Below, in pieces: positions 39,420 through 48,900 of a DNA stretch of 64,000 nt. The notes beneath the pieces are model-generated. The model did not search any database. It was not told the origin of the DNA and saw only the letters and a program-made list of their open reading frames with translations. The stretch covers positions 868,001 through 932,000 of the forward strand of contig NZ_CP113059.1 of the NCBI RefSeq assembly GCF_026625705.1, read 5' to 3'. The translations under genes were made by a program, and so were the position numbers. Position 1 is the stretch's first letter. The number at the start of each line of letters is the position of its first letter. The DNA comes from Pedobacter sp. SL55 (GTDB lineage: Bacteria > Bacteroidota > Bacteroidia > Sphingobacteriales > Sphingobacteriaceae).

Positions 39420-41879
39420 ATGGATAGGATTAAGTGCAAAGTTCTTTTATTAGCTGCTTTTATTTGTATTACAACTGTAAAAATTTATGCGCAGAGCGGC
39501 AATACTGGAAAAATAAGCGGCAAAATTGTAGATGCCCAAACTAATGAAACCATACCCTACGCATCGGCCATACTAACTGATAGAAAAACGAAAGCCAAAG
39601 TTAGAACAGTACAATCTGATCTGGATGGCAATTTTAACATCCCTAATTTACCTAATGGTGTATACACCTTTAAAGCAAGTTATATTGGCTACCAAACCAT
39701 GGTTAGAGATTCTATCTCCATCACGGGAGCTTTAAAAAGCATTAACCTAGGCACCATAAAAATGAAAACTGGCAAAGGCAATATCCTTAACGAGGTGGTA
39801 GTTACAGCTCAAAAGCCAACTATGCAATTAGGGATAGACAAGAAGATTTTTTCGGTAGACCAAAGTGTGGTAAGCGAAGGCGGCTCTGCTACTGATGTGC
39901 TGCAAAACGTACCATCAGTACAAACCGATATGGACGGTGGCGTTTCTTTACGAGGCTCTGCAGCTAGGGTTTTGATTGACGGTAAGCAATCGTTAATTGG
40001 TGGTGGCGATGTGGCGCAAATATTAGCCTCAATACCTGCAAGTTCTATCGAAACCATCGAAGTAATTACCAATCCTTCTTCTAAATACGATGCAGAAGGG
40101 CAAACGGGAATCATCAACATTGTTTTAAAAAAGAACAAAAAACTAGGATTTAATGGAAATGTTGCGTTTACCGCTGGCAACAGAGATAATTACAATGCAA
40201 CTACCAACTTGTCTTTCCAAAACAAAAACATCAACTTATATGCTAATTACAGCTATCGCTATGGTAACAGGCCAGGTAGCGGCTACAACAATACGTTTTA
40301 TAGAACAGAATTTAACGGAGTAGGTATTGTAAGGCAAAACAATACCTCTAACGATAACGAGGATGGGCATAACGTTAAATTGGGTATGGACTATAACTTA
40401 AGTGAAAAAAGCACAATTAGCCTATCTGGAGGAATTAATACCAGAACCAGTGTAGATGAAGAATTCATTAGTTTAAATGGCTTTAGCTTAAGTAATGCAC
40501 TAGTTACAAGTTCTAACAGACTTAACACCAGAGATCGTGAAGGCAATAACTATGATGTAAGTTTAGACTTCGTTCAAAAACTAAAGAAAAAGGGCGAGGA
40601 GCTTACTTTTAATGCTAGCTACGCAACTGGAAATAACGATACCGATCAATTATTTAACACCGACCAATTTTTACCTACTAGTGAGTTTTTTCAACAACGT
40701 ACCCTTAGACCTACTGACAACAAGAACTACAATATCCAGCTAGATTACACTTTGCCACTTACGGAAACGTCTCGTATCGAAGCAGGTTACAGGAGCCAGT
40801 TTAGGGTATCTAATAGCAGAACCTTAGCCGACTCGATTTATAATAATGTTTACGTTTTTAGCAGAACGCTAAGTAACGATTTTAATAGTGATGACTATGT
40901 ACATGCGCTTTACGTAAATTATCAAAACCAAATTAAAAACTTTGGTTACCAAGTAGGTTTAAGAGGCGAAGATGCCGCACTAGAAACTGAAATGGGTGCT
41001 TATGGGCCGGGAGGGGATTTAAGTTACACCCCTGGTAGAGTAGCTTATACTCGCTTGTACCCAAGTGTATTCTTAACTCAGAAACTGAAAAATGAGCAAC
41101 AATTACAGTTAAGCTACAGTCGCCGTGTTAACCGCCCCCGTGGTTGGGATACCAATCCATTCTTAGATGTATCTGATCCAATTAACTACCGCCAAGGTAA
41201 TGTGAATTTAATGCCCGAAGATGTACACGCCTTTGAGTTTAGCTACAGCAGATTTTTCAAAAGTTTCTCTTTAGTTTCTTCTGTTTATTTCCGCCAAACC
41301 AATGATGTAATACAAAGAATTAGAACCGAGCTAGAAGGAGGTATTAATTTAACCACACCACAGAACTTAACCAGTGCCAAAAATAGTGGTGTAGAACTAA
41401 TTGGAAAATTTGATGTTTCTAAAAAATGGAACCTTACCTCTAACTTTAACTTATATCATAGAAAAATTGAGGGAGTAGCACAATTTGGCACCTCGGATGT
41501 AGATGGAGTGGCTTACAATACCAACCTAACCAACAACATTACCTTGCCATACAACATTACCTTGCAATTAAGAGCAGATTATCGCTCAAACGAAGTAACG
41601 GCACAAGGAACTTTCAAAGCAATGTATGGATTTGATGCTGGTGCAAAAATGGATTTAATGAACAAGAAAGCGAGTTTAAGCTTTAACATTAGAAACCTGT
41701 TCAACACTCGTAAATTCCAGATGGAGTTTGAGAACTCAGGTTCTACAATAGATTTTAGTAGAATGAGAGCTGGTAACATGGGTTCACTAACCTTCTCTTA
41801 CCGTTTTGGAAAATCAGACTTTAGCCAAAAGAAGAAGAAAGCACAAGAAGCGCCACGAATGGACGAAGAAAGTTTCTAA
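39420..41879 (+). CDS. TonB-dependent receptor-like outer-membrane beta-barrel protein
   Basis: The 819-residue outer-membrane protein has a signal sequence to about residue 25 (VKIYAQS). A carboxypeptidase-regulatory domain spans 33-115 (GKIVDAQTNETIPYASAIL), a TonB plug about 120-235 (GGSATDVLQNVPSVQTDMDG, then IETIEVITNPSSKYDAEGQT), and an OMP_b-brl_3-type barrel runs to the C-terminal aromatic residue (FSYRFGKSDF). No SusD partner is adjacent, so it is unlikely to be a SusC glycan importer. The next gene is a paralogue. Substrate unknown. Confidence 0.92.
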   Translation: MDRIKCKVLLLAAFICITTVKIYAQSGNTGKISGKIVDAQTNETIPYASAILTDRKTKAKVRTVQSDLDGNFNIPNLPNGVYTFKASYIGYQTMVRDSISITGALKSINLGTIKMKTGKGNILNEVVVTAQKPTMQLGIDKKIFSVDQSVVSEGGSATDVLQNVPSVQTDMDGGVSLRGSAARVLIDGKQSLIGGGDVAQILASIPASSIETIEVITNPSSKYDAEGQTGIINIVLKKNKKLGFNGNVAFTAGNRDNYNATTNLSFQNKNINLYANYSYRYGNRPGSGYNNTFYRTEFNGVGIVRQNNTSNDNEDGHNVKLGMDYNLSEKSTISLSGGINTRTSVDEEFISLNGFSLSNALVTSSNRLNTRDREGNNYDVSLDFVQKLKKKGEELTFNASYATGNNDTDQLFNTDQFLPTSEFFQQRTLRPTDNKNYNIQLDYTLPLTETSRIEAGYRSQFRVSNSRTLADSIYNNVYVFSRTLSNDFNSDDYVHALYVNYQNQIKNFGYQVGLRGEDAALETEMGAYGPGGDLSYTPGRVAYTRLYPSVFLTQKLKNEQQLQLSYSRRVNRPRGWDTNPFLDVSDPINYRQGNVNLMPEDVHAFEFSYSRFFKSFSLVSSVYFRQTNDVIQRIRTELEGGINLTTPQNLTSAKNSGVELIGKFDVSKKWNLTSNFNLYHRKIEGVAQFGTSDVDGVAYNTNLTNNITLPYNITLQLRADYRSNEVTAQGTFKAMYGFDAGAKMDLMNKKASLSFNIRNLFNTRKFQMEFENSGSTIDFSRMRAGNMGSLTFSYRFGKSDFSQKKKKAQEAPRMDEESF

Positions 41880-41905
41880 AGTATATCCAACACCAAAAAA
41901 CATTT

Positions 41906-41942
41906 AAAATCCCTTGAGAAAATTAAACCTTAGGGGATTTTT
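41906..41942 (+). terminator. Imperfect terminator hairpin between the two receptor genes
   Basis: AAAATCCC near 41906-41913 pairs with GGGATTTT near 41934-41941, followed by T residues. It separates the two barrel genes, so they are probably transcribed separately. Confidence 0.55.
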
Positions 41943-42052
41943 GCTATCCAAACCATTTTAAAACTCCTTTTTAAGTAAACTTAGCGCTCTACCAAATTAA
42001 GTTTTATACAGTTTTTTAATATCTTAGTATTGAAATTAGACCTAACCAAACG

Positions 42053-44470
42053 TTGAAGAATTTACTTAGCCTAACTCTTTTTTTATTTTCTATCTTTCCA
42101 TTCTTAGCAAAATCTCAAACTACCGATAAGGGTTCTATTAGAGGTAAAGTAATTGAAGAAGTTGGCGCAATGCCCATTCCTTTTGCAGTAGTAGCACTTT
42201 TTGAAAGTGGAGCCGAACAACCAGTGGTTACCTTCCAAACCGACGAGAATGGCTCTTTTAAATTCAACAACCTTAAATTTGGCATTTATAAACTTAAAGT
42301 AAGCTATGTTGGCTTTGGTTCCTTATTCGTTAACGAAATTATGGTAAGCAAAGCTGATTTCGACAAAAATGTAGGCACATTGAAATTGGCTACTGAGCAA
42401 AACAACCTAAACGAGGTAGTAATTACCGCCGAAAAACCAGTGATTGAGGTTGGCGCAGATGTGATTACCTACAACGTTGGCTCTAGCATTTTAGCAGAAG
42501 GCAGTACCGCTACCGATGTGCTTAAAAATGTACCCATGGTAGAGGTGGATATTGATGGCAACACCATCATTTCTGGCAAAAGAAGTACCCGTGTTTTTAT
42601 TGATGGCAAACCTTCGGATTACATGACCTCTAACATTGCCGATTTGTTAAACGTACTGCCCTCTGATGCCATTGAGAAAATTGAAGTGATGACTAATCCA
42701 CCGGCCAAATATTCTGCAGACGGCGAGGGCATCATTAATATTGTAATGAAGAAAGGCTTTAAAGTGGGCTTTAATGGTAACCTCGGAATTTCTGGAGGCA
42801 CACAAGGCAACATAAATACCAATGCCAATGCTTCGTACCGTGGCGAAAAATATAGCATTACTGGTGGTGGGGCCTACCGTACAGGCATTTCTAAAAGATT
42901 AAGCGAAAGTTACCGCACTAATTTTTTCCCAGACACTACCTTTTATTACAATCAATTCGACAATTCTCGTAGCGAAAGCAATGGAGGTAACTTTAGGGCG
43001 GCACTAGATTGGGACATCAATAAAAAGCAAAACCTGAGAATTAACACCAGTTACAACATTAATGGTAGCGATAGCTGGTCGGGCAACGACTTTTACTACA
43101 TTAACCAAGAAGAAATTACCAAACGCTTGCGCAACCAAGTTAATTTGGGCGATAATAGCAGCAAAAACTTTGTAATTAATACCGATTACAGCTTAACTAC
43201 CGATACCGCCGGCGGAAAACTTACTGCTGGTTTTACGGTAAACGCGAATAGCAGCAATTCACTTAGAAGCTTTGAGCGCACCTATGCTTTCCCAACAAAT
43301 TTAAACCCCAGCTTGCAGCAAAACGATAATGAAGTAGGTAACATGGGTATCAATTTTAACCTAGATTACGATAAGCCCGTTTTTAAAAAACGAGATCGTT
43401 TGGAGTTTGGACTTGCCTTTAACTACCGCAAGAATGACAACGATTTATCGGTAGACAATTTTAATTACAGTACGCAACAATTTGTTGGCAATGCCAAATT
43501 AAGCAATAAGTTTTTCTACAACGAGAATATTATTGCTGGCTATCTGTCTTATAATTATCGAAAAAACGGCTGGTCGGCCAAGGCTGCCATGCGTAGCGAG
43601 TATACCAACGTAAACTTCGATTTATCTACTGGCGAGATTTATAATGTAGACCCTTACCTAAGTTTTTTTCCGTCGTTTTCTCTCAATCGCTTTTTTAGAA
43701 AGAGATATAACATTGGCGCAAGCTATAGCGTAAGGATTAATCGACCTAGAGAAAACACCCTAAACCCACAGGTAAACAATGCCGATACTTTAAATATCTC
43801 TTACGGGAACCCAGAATTATCGCCTTCTTATACCCATCAGTTTGATATTAGCTTTGGAGCCTTTGGTAAGCAATGGTCTTTTACGCCACGCATTTCTTAC
43901 TCAAACGCCACCGGCGTAATAGAAAGATATCGCTTTGTGAACACCAACGGAATTTCTGAAAGTACTTTTAACAATGTAGGCACCAATTATTCGGTAGCGT
44001 TAATGCTTATCGGTAATTACCGACCTACCAAAACTATATCGGCCAACGGCAATTTTAGTGTCATCCAGAGCAACTACAGGTCTTCATTAAACAGCTCGCT
44101 CAACAGAGGCGGTTTAAGCATCCGCTCTAGGGCCGGTTTTTCGATGCAATTGCCTTACAAAACCGCTTTCGAAGCCAATTTAAACTACAACAACAATGTA
44201 ACTGCCCAAGGCCGAAACCAAGCTTCTATCAACACTAGCTTTGGCGCCCGTAAAGCTTTTTTAAAGAACAGGCTTTCGGCTCGTATTAGCGCCAATGATC
44301 CTTTTAGGGGAAGAAGAAACTCGACGTTTAACGAAGGCTTAAATTTCTTTTCTAATAGCTATGGCGTAAACAATACCAATAACATTGTTTTTAACCTCAA
44401 TTACCGTTTTACTAAAGTTAAGGTAAACAAAGTAACGGTTCCGCCACCACCAACTACGTCTAAAAATTAA
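42053..44470 (+). CDS. TonB-dependent receptor-like outer-membrane beta-barrel protein (paralogue)
   Basis: The 805 residues have the same layout as the preceding gene: a signal peptide (MKNLLSLTLFLFSIFPFLAK), a carboxypeptidase-regulatory domain (26-115), a plug (about 120-225, GSTATDVLKNVPMVEVDIDG and IEKIEVMTNPPAKYSADGEG) and a barrel. The C-terminal end (NLNYRFTKVKVNK) is followed by a proline-rich tail. The start is TTG at 42053, the only start codon that keeps the whole signal peptide. Whether the pair serves one substrate is unknown. Confidence 0.9.
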   Translation: MKNLLSLTLFLFSIFPFLAKSQTTDKGSIRGKVIEEVGAMPIPFAVVALFESGAEQPVVTFQTDENGSFKFNNLKFGIYKLKVSYVGFGSLFVNEIMVSKADFDKNVGTLKLATEQNNLNEVVITAEKPVIEVGADVITYNVGSSILAEGSTATDVLKNVPMVEVDIDGNTIISGKRSTRVFIDGKPSDYMTSNIADLLNVLPSDAIEKIEVMTNPPAKYSADGEGIINIVMKKGFKVGFNGNLGISGGTQGNINTNANASYRGEKYSITGGGAYRTGISKRLSESYRTNFFPDTTFYYNQFDNSRSESNGGNFRAALDWDINKKQNLRINTSYNINGSDSWSGNDFYYINQEEITKRLRNQVNLGDNSSKNFVINTDYSLTTDTAGGKLTAGFTVNANSSNSLRSFERTYAFPTNLNPSLQQNDNEVGNMGINFNLDYDKPVFKKRDRLEFGLAFNYRKNDNDLSVDNFNYSTQQFVGNAKLSNKFFYNENIIAGYLSYNYRKNGWSAKAAMRSEYTNVNFDLSTGEIYNVDPYLSFFPSFSLNRFFRKRYNIGASYSVRINRPRENTLNPQVNNADTLNISYGNPELSPSYTHQFDISFGAFGKQWSFTPRISYSNATGVIERYRFVNTNGISESTFNNVGTNYSVALMLIGNYRPTKTISANGNFSVIQSNYRSSLNSSLNRGGLSIRSRAGFSMQLPYKTAFEANLNYNNNVTAQGRNQASINTSFGARKAFLKNRLSARISANDPFRGRRNSTFNEGLNFFSNSYGVNNTNNIVFNLNYRFTKVKVNKVTVPPPPTTSKN

Positions 44471-44540
44471 TTGGAGTAAGGAACAAAGAGCAAGGATTAA
44501 GGAGTAAAGATTAAAGAGCTAGGGCAAATTCTTAATTTCT

Positions 44541-44548
44541 TACTTTTG
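44541..44548 (+). promoter_or_regulatory. -7 promoter box (TAnnTTTG) of the NUDIX gene
   Basis: TACTTTTG is a perfect consensus match, about 40 nt upstream of the ATG at 44588. Confidence 0.45.
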
Positions 44549-44587
44549 TAAAACTAGTTCACTAATACCTAAACCCTAGTTCCTACA

Positions 44588-45142
44588 ATGACAGAAGAAA
44601 ACCCATGGCAAACCCTAAGTAGCCAAGAAAAATACAACAACAACTGGATTAAGGTTACCGAACATCAGGTAATTAATCCATCTGGTGGAAATGGGATTTA
44701 CGGAGAAGTGCATTTTAAAAACATCGCCATTGGCATTTTGGCCTTGGATGATGAAAATAACACCTGGCTGGTTGGCCAATACCGTTACCCGCTTAAAGCC
44801 TACAGCTGGGAAATACCCGAGGGCGGTGGCCCAGTAGGCACCAACCCAGAATTGAGCGCCAAAAGAGAGTTGGCAGAAGAAACCGGCCTAATTGCGGGCA
44901 AGCTTACCGAAATTCAGCGGATGCACCTTTCCAATTCGGTAAGTGATGAATTAGCCATTATTTACTTGGCTCAAGATTTAACGCAGGGCCAGGCAGAGCC
45001 AGAAGAAACCGAAGAGTTACAGCTAAAAAAAGTACCTTTTACAGCAGCCTATCAAATGGTTTTAGCTGGTAAAATTACCGATAGCATAAGCGTGGCTGCT
45101 ATTCTTAAAGTGCATATTTTATTACAAGAAGGCGCTATTTAG
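44588..45142 (+). CDS. NUDIX hydrolase, ADP-ribose pyrophosphatase-like
   Basis: NUDIX enzymes cleave nucleoside diphosphates linked to other groups. The 184 residues hold the NUDIX box GGGPVGTNPELSAKRELAEE (about 78-97) with the REx2EE core (RELAEETG). The sugar-nucleotide type context QYRYPLKAYSWEIPEGG precedes it. Length fits ADP-ribose or GDP-mannose pyrophosphatases. The next gene (plsC) has its own -7 box. Confidence 0.92.
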   Translation: MTEENPWQTLSSQEKYNNNWIKVTEHQVINPSGGNGIYGEVHFKNIAIGILALDDENNTWLVGQYRYPLKAYSWEIPEGGGPVGTNPELSAKRELAEETGLIAGKLTEIQRMHLSNSVSDELAIIYLAQDLTQGQAEPEETEELQLKKVPFTAAYQMVLAGKITDSISVAAILKVHILLQEGAI

Positions 45143-45163
45143 CTATAGGTTCGTAAAACTTTG

Positions 45164-45171
45164 TAACTTTG
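45164..45171 (+). promoter_or_regulatory. -7 promoter box (TAnnTTTG) of the acyltransferase gene
   Basis: TAACTTTG, a perfect consensus match, about 23 nt upstream of the ATG at 45195. Confidence 0.45.
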
Positions 45172-45194
45172 AGGCAAATCTATAAATACTGTCA

Positions 45195-45932
45195 ATGAAG
45201 AAGCTGTTAGGCTACCTATTAACCCCCATATTTTATTTTACGTTTGGCTTGTTTTTGGCCATTTTTCATCCCATACAGTGGATATGCTACAAAGCGTTTG
45301 GCTACACGGCCCACAAACGTTCGGTAGATTTACTTAACTTCTTCCTTACCTATTCACAGCTTACTTTGCTTAACGGTATCAGCTTTAAAAATAAGCAGCA
45401 GCTACCTACTGATAGACCTATTATTTTTGTAGCCAACCACCAAAGCATGTATGATATTCCGAGCTTAATTTGGTTTTTACGCAAACATCATCCTAAGTTT
45501 ATTTCTAAAATTGAATTGACTAAAGGTATTCCGTCTATTTCTTTTAACCTAAAATATGGCGGTGGCGCAAACATAGATCGCAAAGACAGCAAGCAATCTA
45601 TTGGCGAAATTATTAAACTAGGCCGCAGAATGAATGAAAAAAACTGGAGCACGGTAATTTTTGCAGAAGGCACTAGAGCTAAAGACGGTAAAATGAAACC
45701 TTTTCAAGTGGGTGGTATAGCAACACTGTTAAAAATTGTTCCTAATGCTTTGCTCGTGCCTGTGGCGATAGGAAACTCGTGGCGTGTGGTGCGTAATGGC
45801 ACTTACCCATTAAATGCACTATTACCTTTAAAATGGACGGTGTTAGCGCCAATAGAAAGAGGCGATAAAAATGCAGAAGAGTTAGTTTTACAAGCAGAGA
45901 ACGCAATTAAGCAACAGATTGGGCAGAATTAG
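45195..45932 (+). CDS. 1-acyl-sn-glycerol-3-phosphate acyltransferase (PlsC-like)
   Basis: It acylates lysophosphatidic acid in phospholipid synthesis. The 245 residues have a membrane segment (about 8-28), the NHxxxxD motif FVANHQSMYDIPSL near 79, GGANIDRKDSKQS near 122 and FAEGTRAKDGKMKPFQVGG near 154. All are hallmarks of the PlsC family. Length is normal. It acts at the inner membrane. It lies after the NUDIX gene but has its own promoter box. Confidence 0.93.
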   Translation: MKKLLGYLLTPIFYFTFGLFLAIFHPIQWICYKAFGYTAHKRSVDLLNFFLTYSQLTLLNGISFKNKQQLPTDRPIIFVANHQSMYDIPSLIWFLRKHHPKFISKIELTKGIPSISFNLKYGGGANIDRKDSKQSIGEIIKLGRRMNEKNWSTVIFAEGTRAKDGKMKPFQVGGIATLLKIVPNALLVPVAIGNSWRVVRNGTYPLNALLPLKWTVLAPIERGDKNAEELVLQAENAIKQQIGQN

Positions 45933-46068
45933 AATAGGCCTAATGCTTCTAATAATTATATTGCCTCTTAAGGTAAGATCTTCCGAAAACTCTCTATCAA
46001 GAAAAAGCCAACAGAAGAAAGAAATTGTTTTCTAAAAAACTTTATTTAAAAATTAAAATTTTAAAACC

Positions 46069-46608
46069 ATGCGAAAAATATGTCTTTTTATTGCCATGAG
46101 TTTAGACGGTTACATTGCAAAGCCTAATGACGACCTTAGTTTTTTAAAACTTGTTGAAAAAGAAGGCGAAGACTATGGATATGCGCAATTTACAGACAAC
46201 ATCGATACATTAATTATTGGCCGAAAAACCTATGATTACGTAGTTAAAGAAATAGGCTCATCTTACTATGAAAACGGAGAAAGAGATGTTTACGTTATAA
46301 CAAGAACAGAAAGACAGCGAGTAGGCAGAACCATTTTTTATACGGGAAATATAGCCGAGTTGGCTAAACAGTTGAAGTCTGAAAAAGGGAAAAACATTTA
46401 TTGTGATGGCGGCTCAGAAGTAATAAACGAACTCTTGAAGCACGATTTAATAGACGAGTTCATTATTTCGATAATACCAATTTTATTAGGAGAAGGAACC
46501 AAACTTTTTAAAGATAGAAGACCTGAGCAAGCTCTTGAATTTATAACTGCTAAAACATTTACAACGGGATTGGCCCAACTGCATTATAAGCGAAAAAACA
46601 AGCAATAA
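46069..46608 (+). CDS. Dihydrofolate reductase family protein (RibD C-terminal type)
   Basis: The 179-residue protein has the DHFR-like fold of the RibD C-terminal family: CLFIAMSLDGYIAKPND near 4, DTLIIGRKTYDYV near 45 and IYCDGGSEVINELLKHDLI near 110. Such proteins are usually reductases of unknown substrate, not folate-pathway DHFR. It is a single gene; the promoter was not recognised. Confidence 0.88.
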   Translation: MRKICLFIAMSLDGYIAKPNDDLSFLKLVEKEGEDYGYAQFTDNIDTLIIGRKTYDYVVKEIGSSYYENGERDVYVITRTERQRVGRTIFYTGNIAELAKQLKSEKGKNIYCDGGSEVINELLKHDLIDEFIISIIPILLGEGTKLFKDRRPEQALEFITAKTFTTGLAQLHYKRKNKQ

Positions 46609-46684
46609 TTTTTACATCAAATAACAAATTAATTGAGCACTATCCTTCTGTGCATTATCTGATGTCAAAGGAATCCCGGTTTAA

Positions 46685-47428
46685 CTAAACGTTCTTTGCG
46701 TCAATCAACTTAAAAAACGCATCTCTATAAGTATCTCCTACTGGGATGGTTTTACCAGCAATGGCAATACGACTACGCTCTATGCTTTCAATTTTATCTA
46801 CTGCAATAATGTAAGATTTGTGCACCCTAATGAAATCTCCTTTGGGCAAAGTTTCTTCCATCTTTTTCATGTTTTGCAGCGTAATTACACGCTCATTTTT
46901 GGTAAAGATAGAGATATAGTCTTTTAATCCTTCGATGTAGAGAATATCATCTAATTCTATTTTCTGGATTTTGTGCTCGGTTTTAACGAAGATAAAATCT
47001 TGTATTGGTGCTGCGCTAGTCGGTGCCGAAATAGGCTCGGGTGTAGGTACGGCAACCGCTGCTTCTTGCTTTTGATGCTGGTTACGAACTTTTTCTACTG
47101 CTTTATAAAACCTATCGAAAGCAATTGGTTTCAACAGGTAATCCGACACATTCAAATCATAGCTTTCTAAAGCATATTGCGAATAGGCGGTGGTTAAAAT
47201 GTAACTGGCTTTGTTACCTGCAATTTTTAAAAACTGTATGCCTGTTAACTCTGGCATTTGGATATCCAAGAAAACCAAATCTATGTTACCCTCCTGCACC
47301 AACTGCATGGCCTCTATCGCATTTTCGGTACGTTTTACCAATTCTAAAAAAGGCACTTTAGCTACATAATCGGCAATAATATCGAGCGCTAGCGGCTCAT
47401 CATCAACGGCAATACATTTTAAAATCAT
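46685..47428 (-). CDS. LytTR family response regulator
   Basis: The 247-residue regulator has a receiver domain (1-115) with the phosphoacceptor Asp in LVFLDIQMPELTG near 55, and a LytTR DNA-binding domain (about 145-247, with FIRVHKSYIIAVDKIESI near 200). It overlaps the kinase gene by 4 nt, so the two are co-translated. LytTR domains bind direct repeats about 21 bp apart. Such repeats lie upstream of the kinase gene (48523-48583), consistent with autoregulation and control of the divergent peptide/ABC genes. Confidence 0.95.
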   Translation of the reverse strand: MILKCIAVDDEPLALDIIADYVAKVPFLELVKRTENAIEAMQLVQEGNIDLVFLDIQMPELTGIQFLKIAGNKASYILTTAYSQYALESYDLNVSDYLLKPIAFDRFYKAVEKVRNQHQKQEAAVAVPTPEPISAPTSAAPIQDFIFVKTEHKIQKIELDDILYIEGLKDYISIFTKNERVITLQNMKKMEETLPKGDFIRVHKSYIIAVDKIESIERSRIAIAGKTIPVGDTYRDAFFKLIDAKNV

Positions 47429-48462
47429 AAATCAAGCATTAGTTCTGTGGTGTAATGGGTTGGCGTATTCACAATATTAAGCTTATATCGCTCTGGATAC
47501 AACAACTGCAACCTTCTTTCAACATTATTCAAGCCAACACCGCCAACAGCATCTTTGTTGGTTGTGTTTTTCTTATTAGTTACGCTAAAATGCAAAATTT
47601 TCTGGTTAGCGATAATATTAATTCTAATTGGGTCTTCGGTATCGTTAGCTACACCATGTTTAAAAGCATTTTCTACAAAGGAGATCAAAATTAGCGGAAC
47701 TATTTTTTGTCCATCAATTACGCCATTAATGGTAATTTCTACCGCAGCACCGTCTTTAAATCTTAGCTTTTGCAGCTCTACATAACTTTCTACGTATTCC
47801 ACTTCCTTATCTAAACTTACCCAGCTATCGTTACTTTCGTAAATCATATAGCGCATAATTTCAGAAAGTTTTAAAATTGCATCGGCCGTTTTATCAGATT
47901 TTTGATAGGCCAAAGAGTAGATATTATTTAAGGAATTGAATAAGAAATGTGGGTTGAGCTGCGATTTTAAAAACTGCAATTCCATATCTTTCTTCTCGCT
48001 TTCTAAATTACGTTGGATACGTTCATTAGAAAACCAATCTACAGCAAATTTGATGATACTACTCGAAACCAAAAAGAAACCTGCAATAAAAACTACCGTA
48101 ACAACGTAGTTTGCGGTAGATATGTTATGAATTTTACCATCATCAGAAGTATACTGCAACACCAACTCTGGGTTTAGCATAGCTACCACTGTTTTTATAC
48201 CAGTACTGGCTGCAATTAGTAAAACGAAACAAACTACATACCATAAATATTGCTTGCGTTTTTTTATGAGCTCTGGAATTAGTACGATGTAGTTAATGTA
48301 AAATACAGCTACGTTAATGGAGCCAAATACGAGGTAATCTATTACGTGTTCTTTTAAACTATGTTCTCTAGACGAGAAAATAAAAGAAGCAGCAACCAAT
48401 AGCCCTATTACCCCCCAGAATATGCAATTTAAAATTAACGATGCTCTGCTACTATTTTTCAT
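47425..48462 (-). CDS. LytS-type sensor histidine kinase
   Basis: The 345 residues have four membrane segments (about 10-30, 43-62, 72-95 and 120-145), then a His_kinase domain (PF06580 type). The phosphoacceptor His is in FLKSQLNPHFLFNSLNNI near 168-185, and an ATPase region with FVENAFKHG near 263 and GGVGLNNVERRL near 307. There is no extracellular sensor domain, so the stimulus probably acts at the membrane. The paired LytTR regulator gene overlaps its end by 4 nt. Confidence 0.94.
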   Translation of the reverse strand: MKNSSRASLILNCIFWGVIGLLVAASFIFSSREHSLKEHVIDYLVFGSINVAVFYINYIVLIPELIKKRKQYLWYVVCFVLLIAASTGIKTVVAMLNPELVLQYTSDDGKIHNISTANYVVTVVFIAGFFLVSSSIIKFAVDWFSNERIQRNLESEKKDMELQFLKSQLNPHFLFNSLNNIYSLAYQKSDKTADAILKLSEIMRYMIYESNDSWVSLDKEVEYVESYVELQKLRFKDGAAVEITINGVIDGQKIVPLILISFVENAFKHGVANDTEDPIRINIIANQKILHFSVTNKKNTTNKDAVGGVGLNNVERRLQLLYPERYKLNIVNTPTHYTTELMLDL

Positions 48463-48522
48463 ATCATTTGTAGAAACTTAATTTCTAAACTACCTATAAG
48501 CCTAATTGCTACCAAGCACTTT

Positions 48523-48583
48523 CGACCAACGGGCATTTTTTTTCTACGAATGGGCAATTTAGCCCATTTATTCGACAAACAGG
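48523..48583. promoter_or_regulatory. Direct repeats, candidate LytTR regulator binding sites
   Basis: Three 11-mers of one type stand in the same orientation: CGACCAACGGG (48523-48533), CTACGAATGGG (48544-48554) and CGACAAACAGG (48573-48583). The first two are exactly 21 bp apart, the spacing of LytTR-type sites. They lie between the kinase gene (start 48462) and the small membrane peptide gene (start 48725), so both divergent units may be controlled. A two-copy version with the same spacing is at 24-55. Confidence 0.65.
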
Positions 48584-48724
48584 CATTTTTACCGTTTATC
48601 TAGGATATTTTGCTCTTGGTCTAAAACATTTTCACAGGTTTTAAAGAATTATTCTATTTGTTCAAGCAAAACGCAAAAAGCCATAGGCCAATGTGCAAAG
48701 CAGTAAACTTAAAACCTTAAAATC

Positions 48725-48898
48725 ATGAAAAAGTTAACCAACGTATCGCCTTTCTTACTTTTATTAGTACCTGTATTTGTGGTAATGTTATTTGCTTTTA
48801 CTACTAACGCAAACAATAACGCTAGCGAAGAAGGCTTGGTAAAAACTACCTCTAAAACTACTTCTATTGTTAAAGCCGCAACAACAATCTTGAAATAA
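48725..48898 (+). CDS. Small membrane peptide (57 residues) before the ABC transporter genes
   Basis: A 57-residue protein with one hydrophobic segment (FLLLLVPVFVVMLFAFTT, about 10-27) and a Ser/Thr/Lys-rich tail (NNNASEEGLVKTTSKT). The ABC ATPase gene starts 2 nt after its stop, so it is translated in the same unit. It could be a transporter accessory subunit, a secreted peptide whose segment is an uncleaved signal, or a small exported factor. No family was recognised. Confidence 0.7.
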   Translation: MKKLTNVSPFLLLLVPVFVVMLFAFTTNANNNASEEGLVKTTSKTTSIVKAATTILK

Positions 48899-48900
48899 AG

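Noticed and set aside
39420..44470. SusC/SusD-type glycan utilisation locus
   Set aside because: There is no SusD gene or glycoside hydrolase; the barrels are of the other TonB-plug type.
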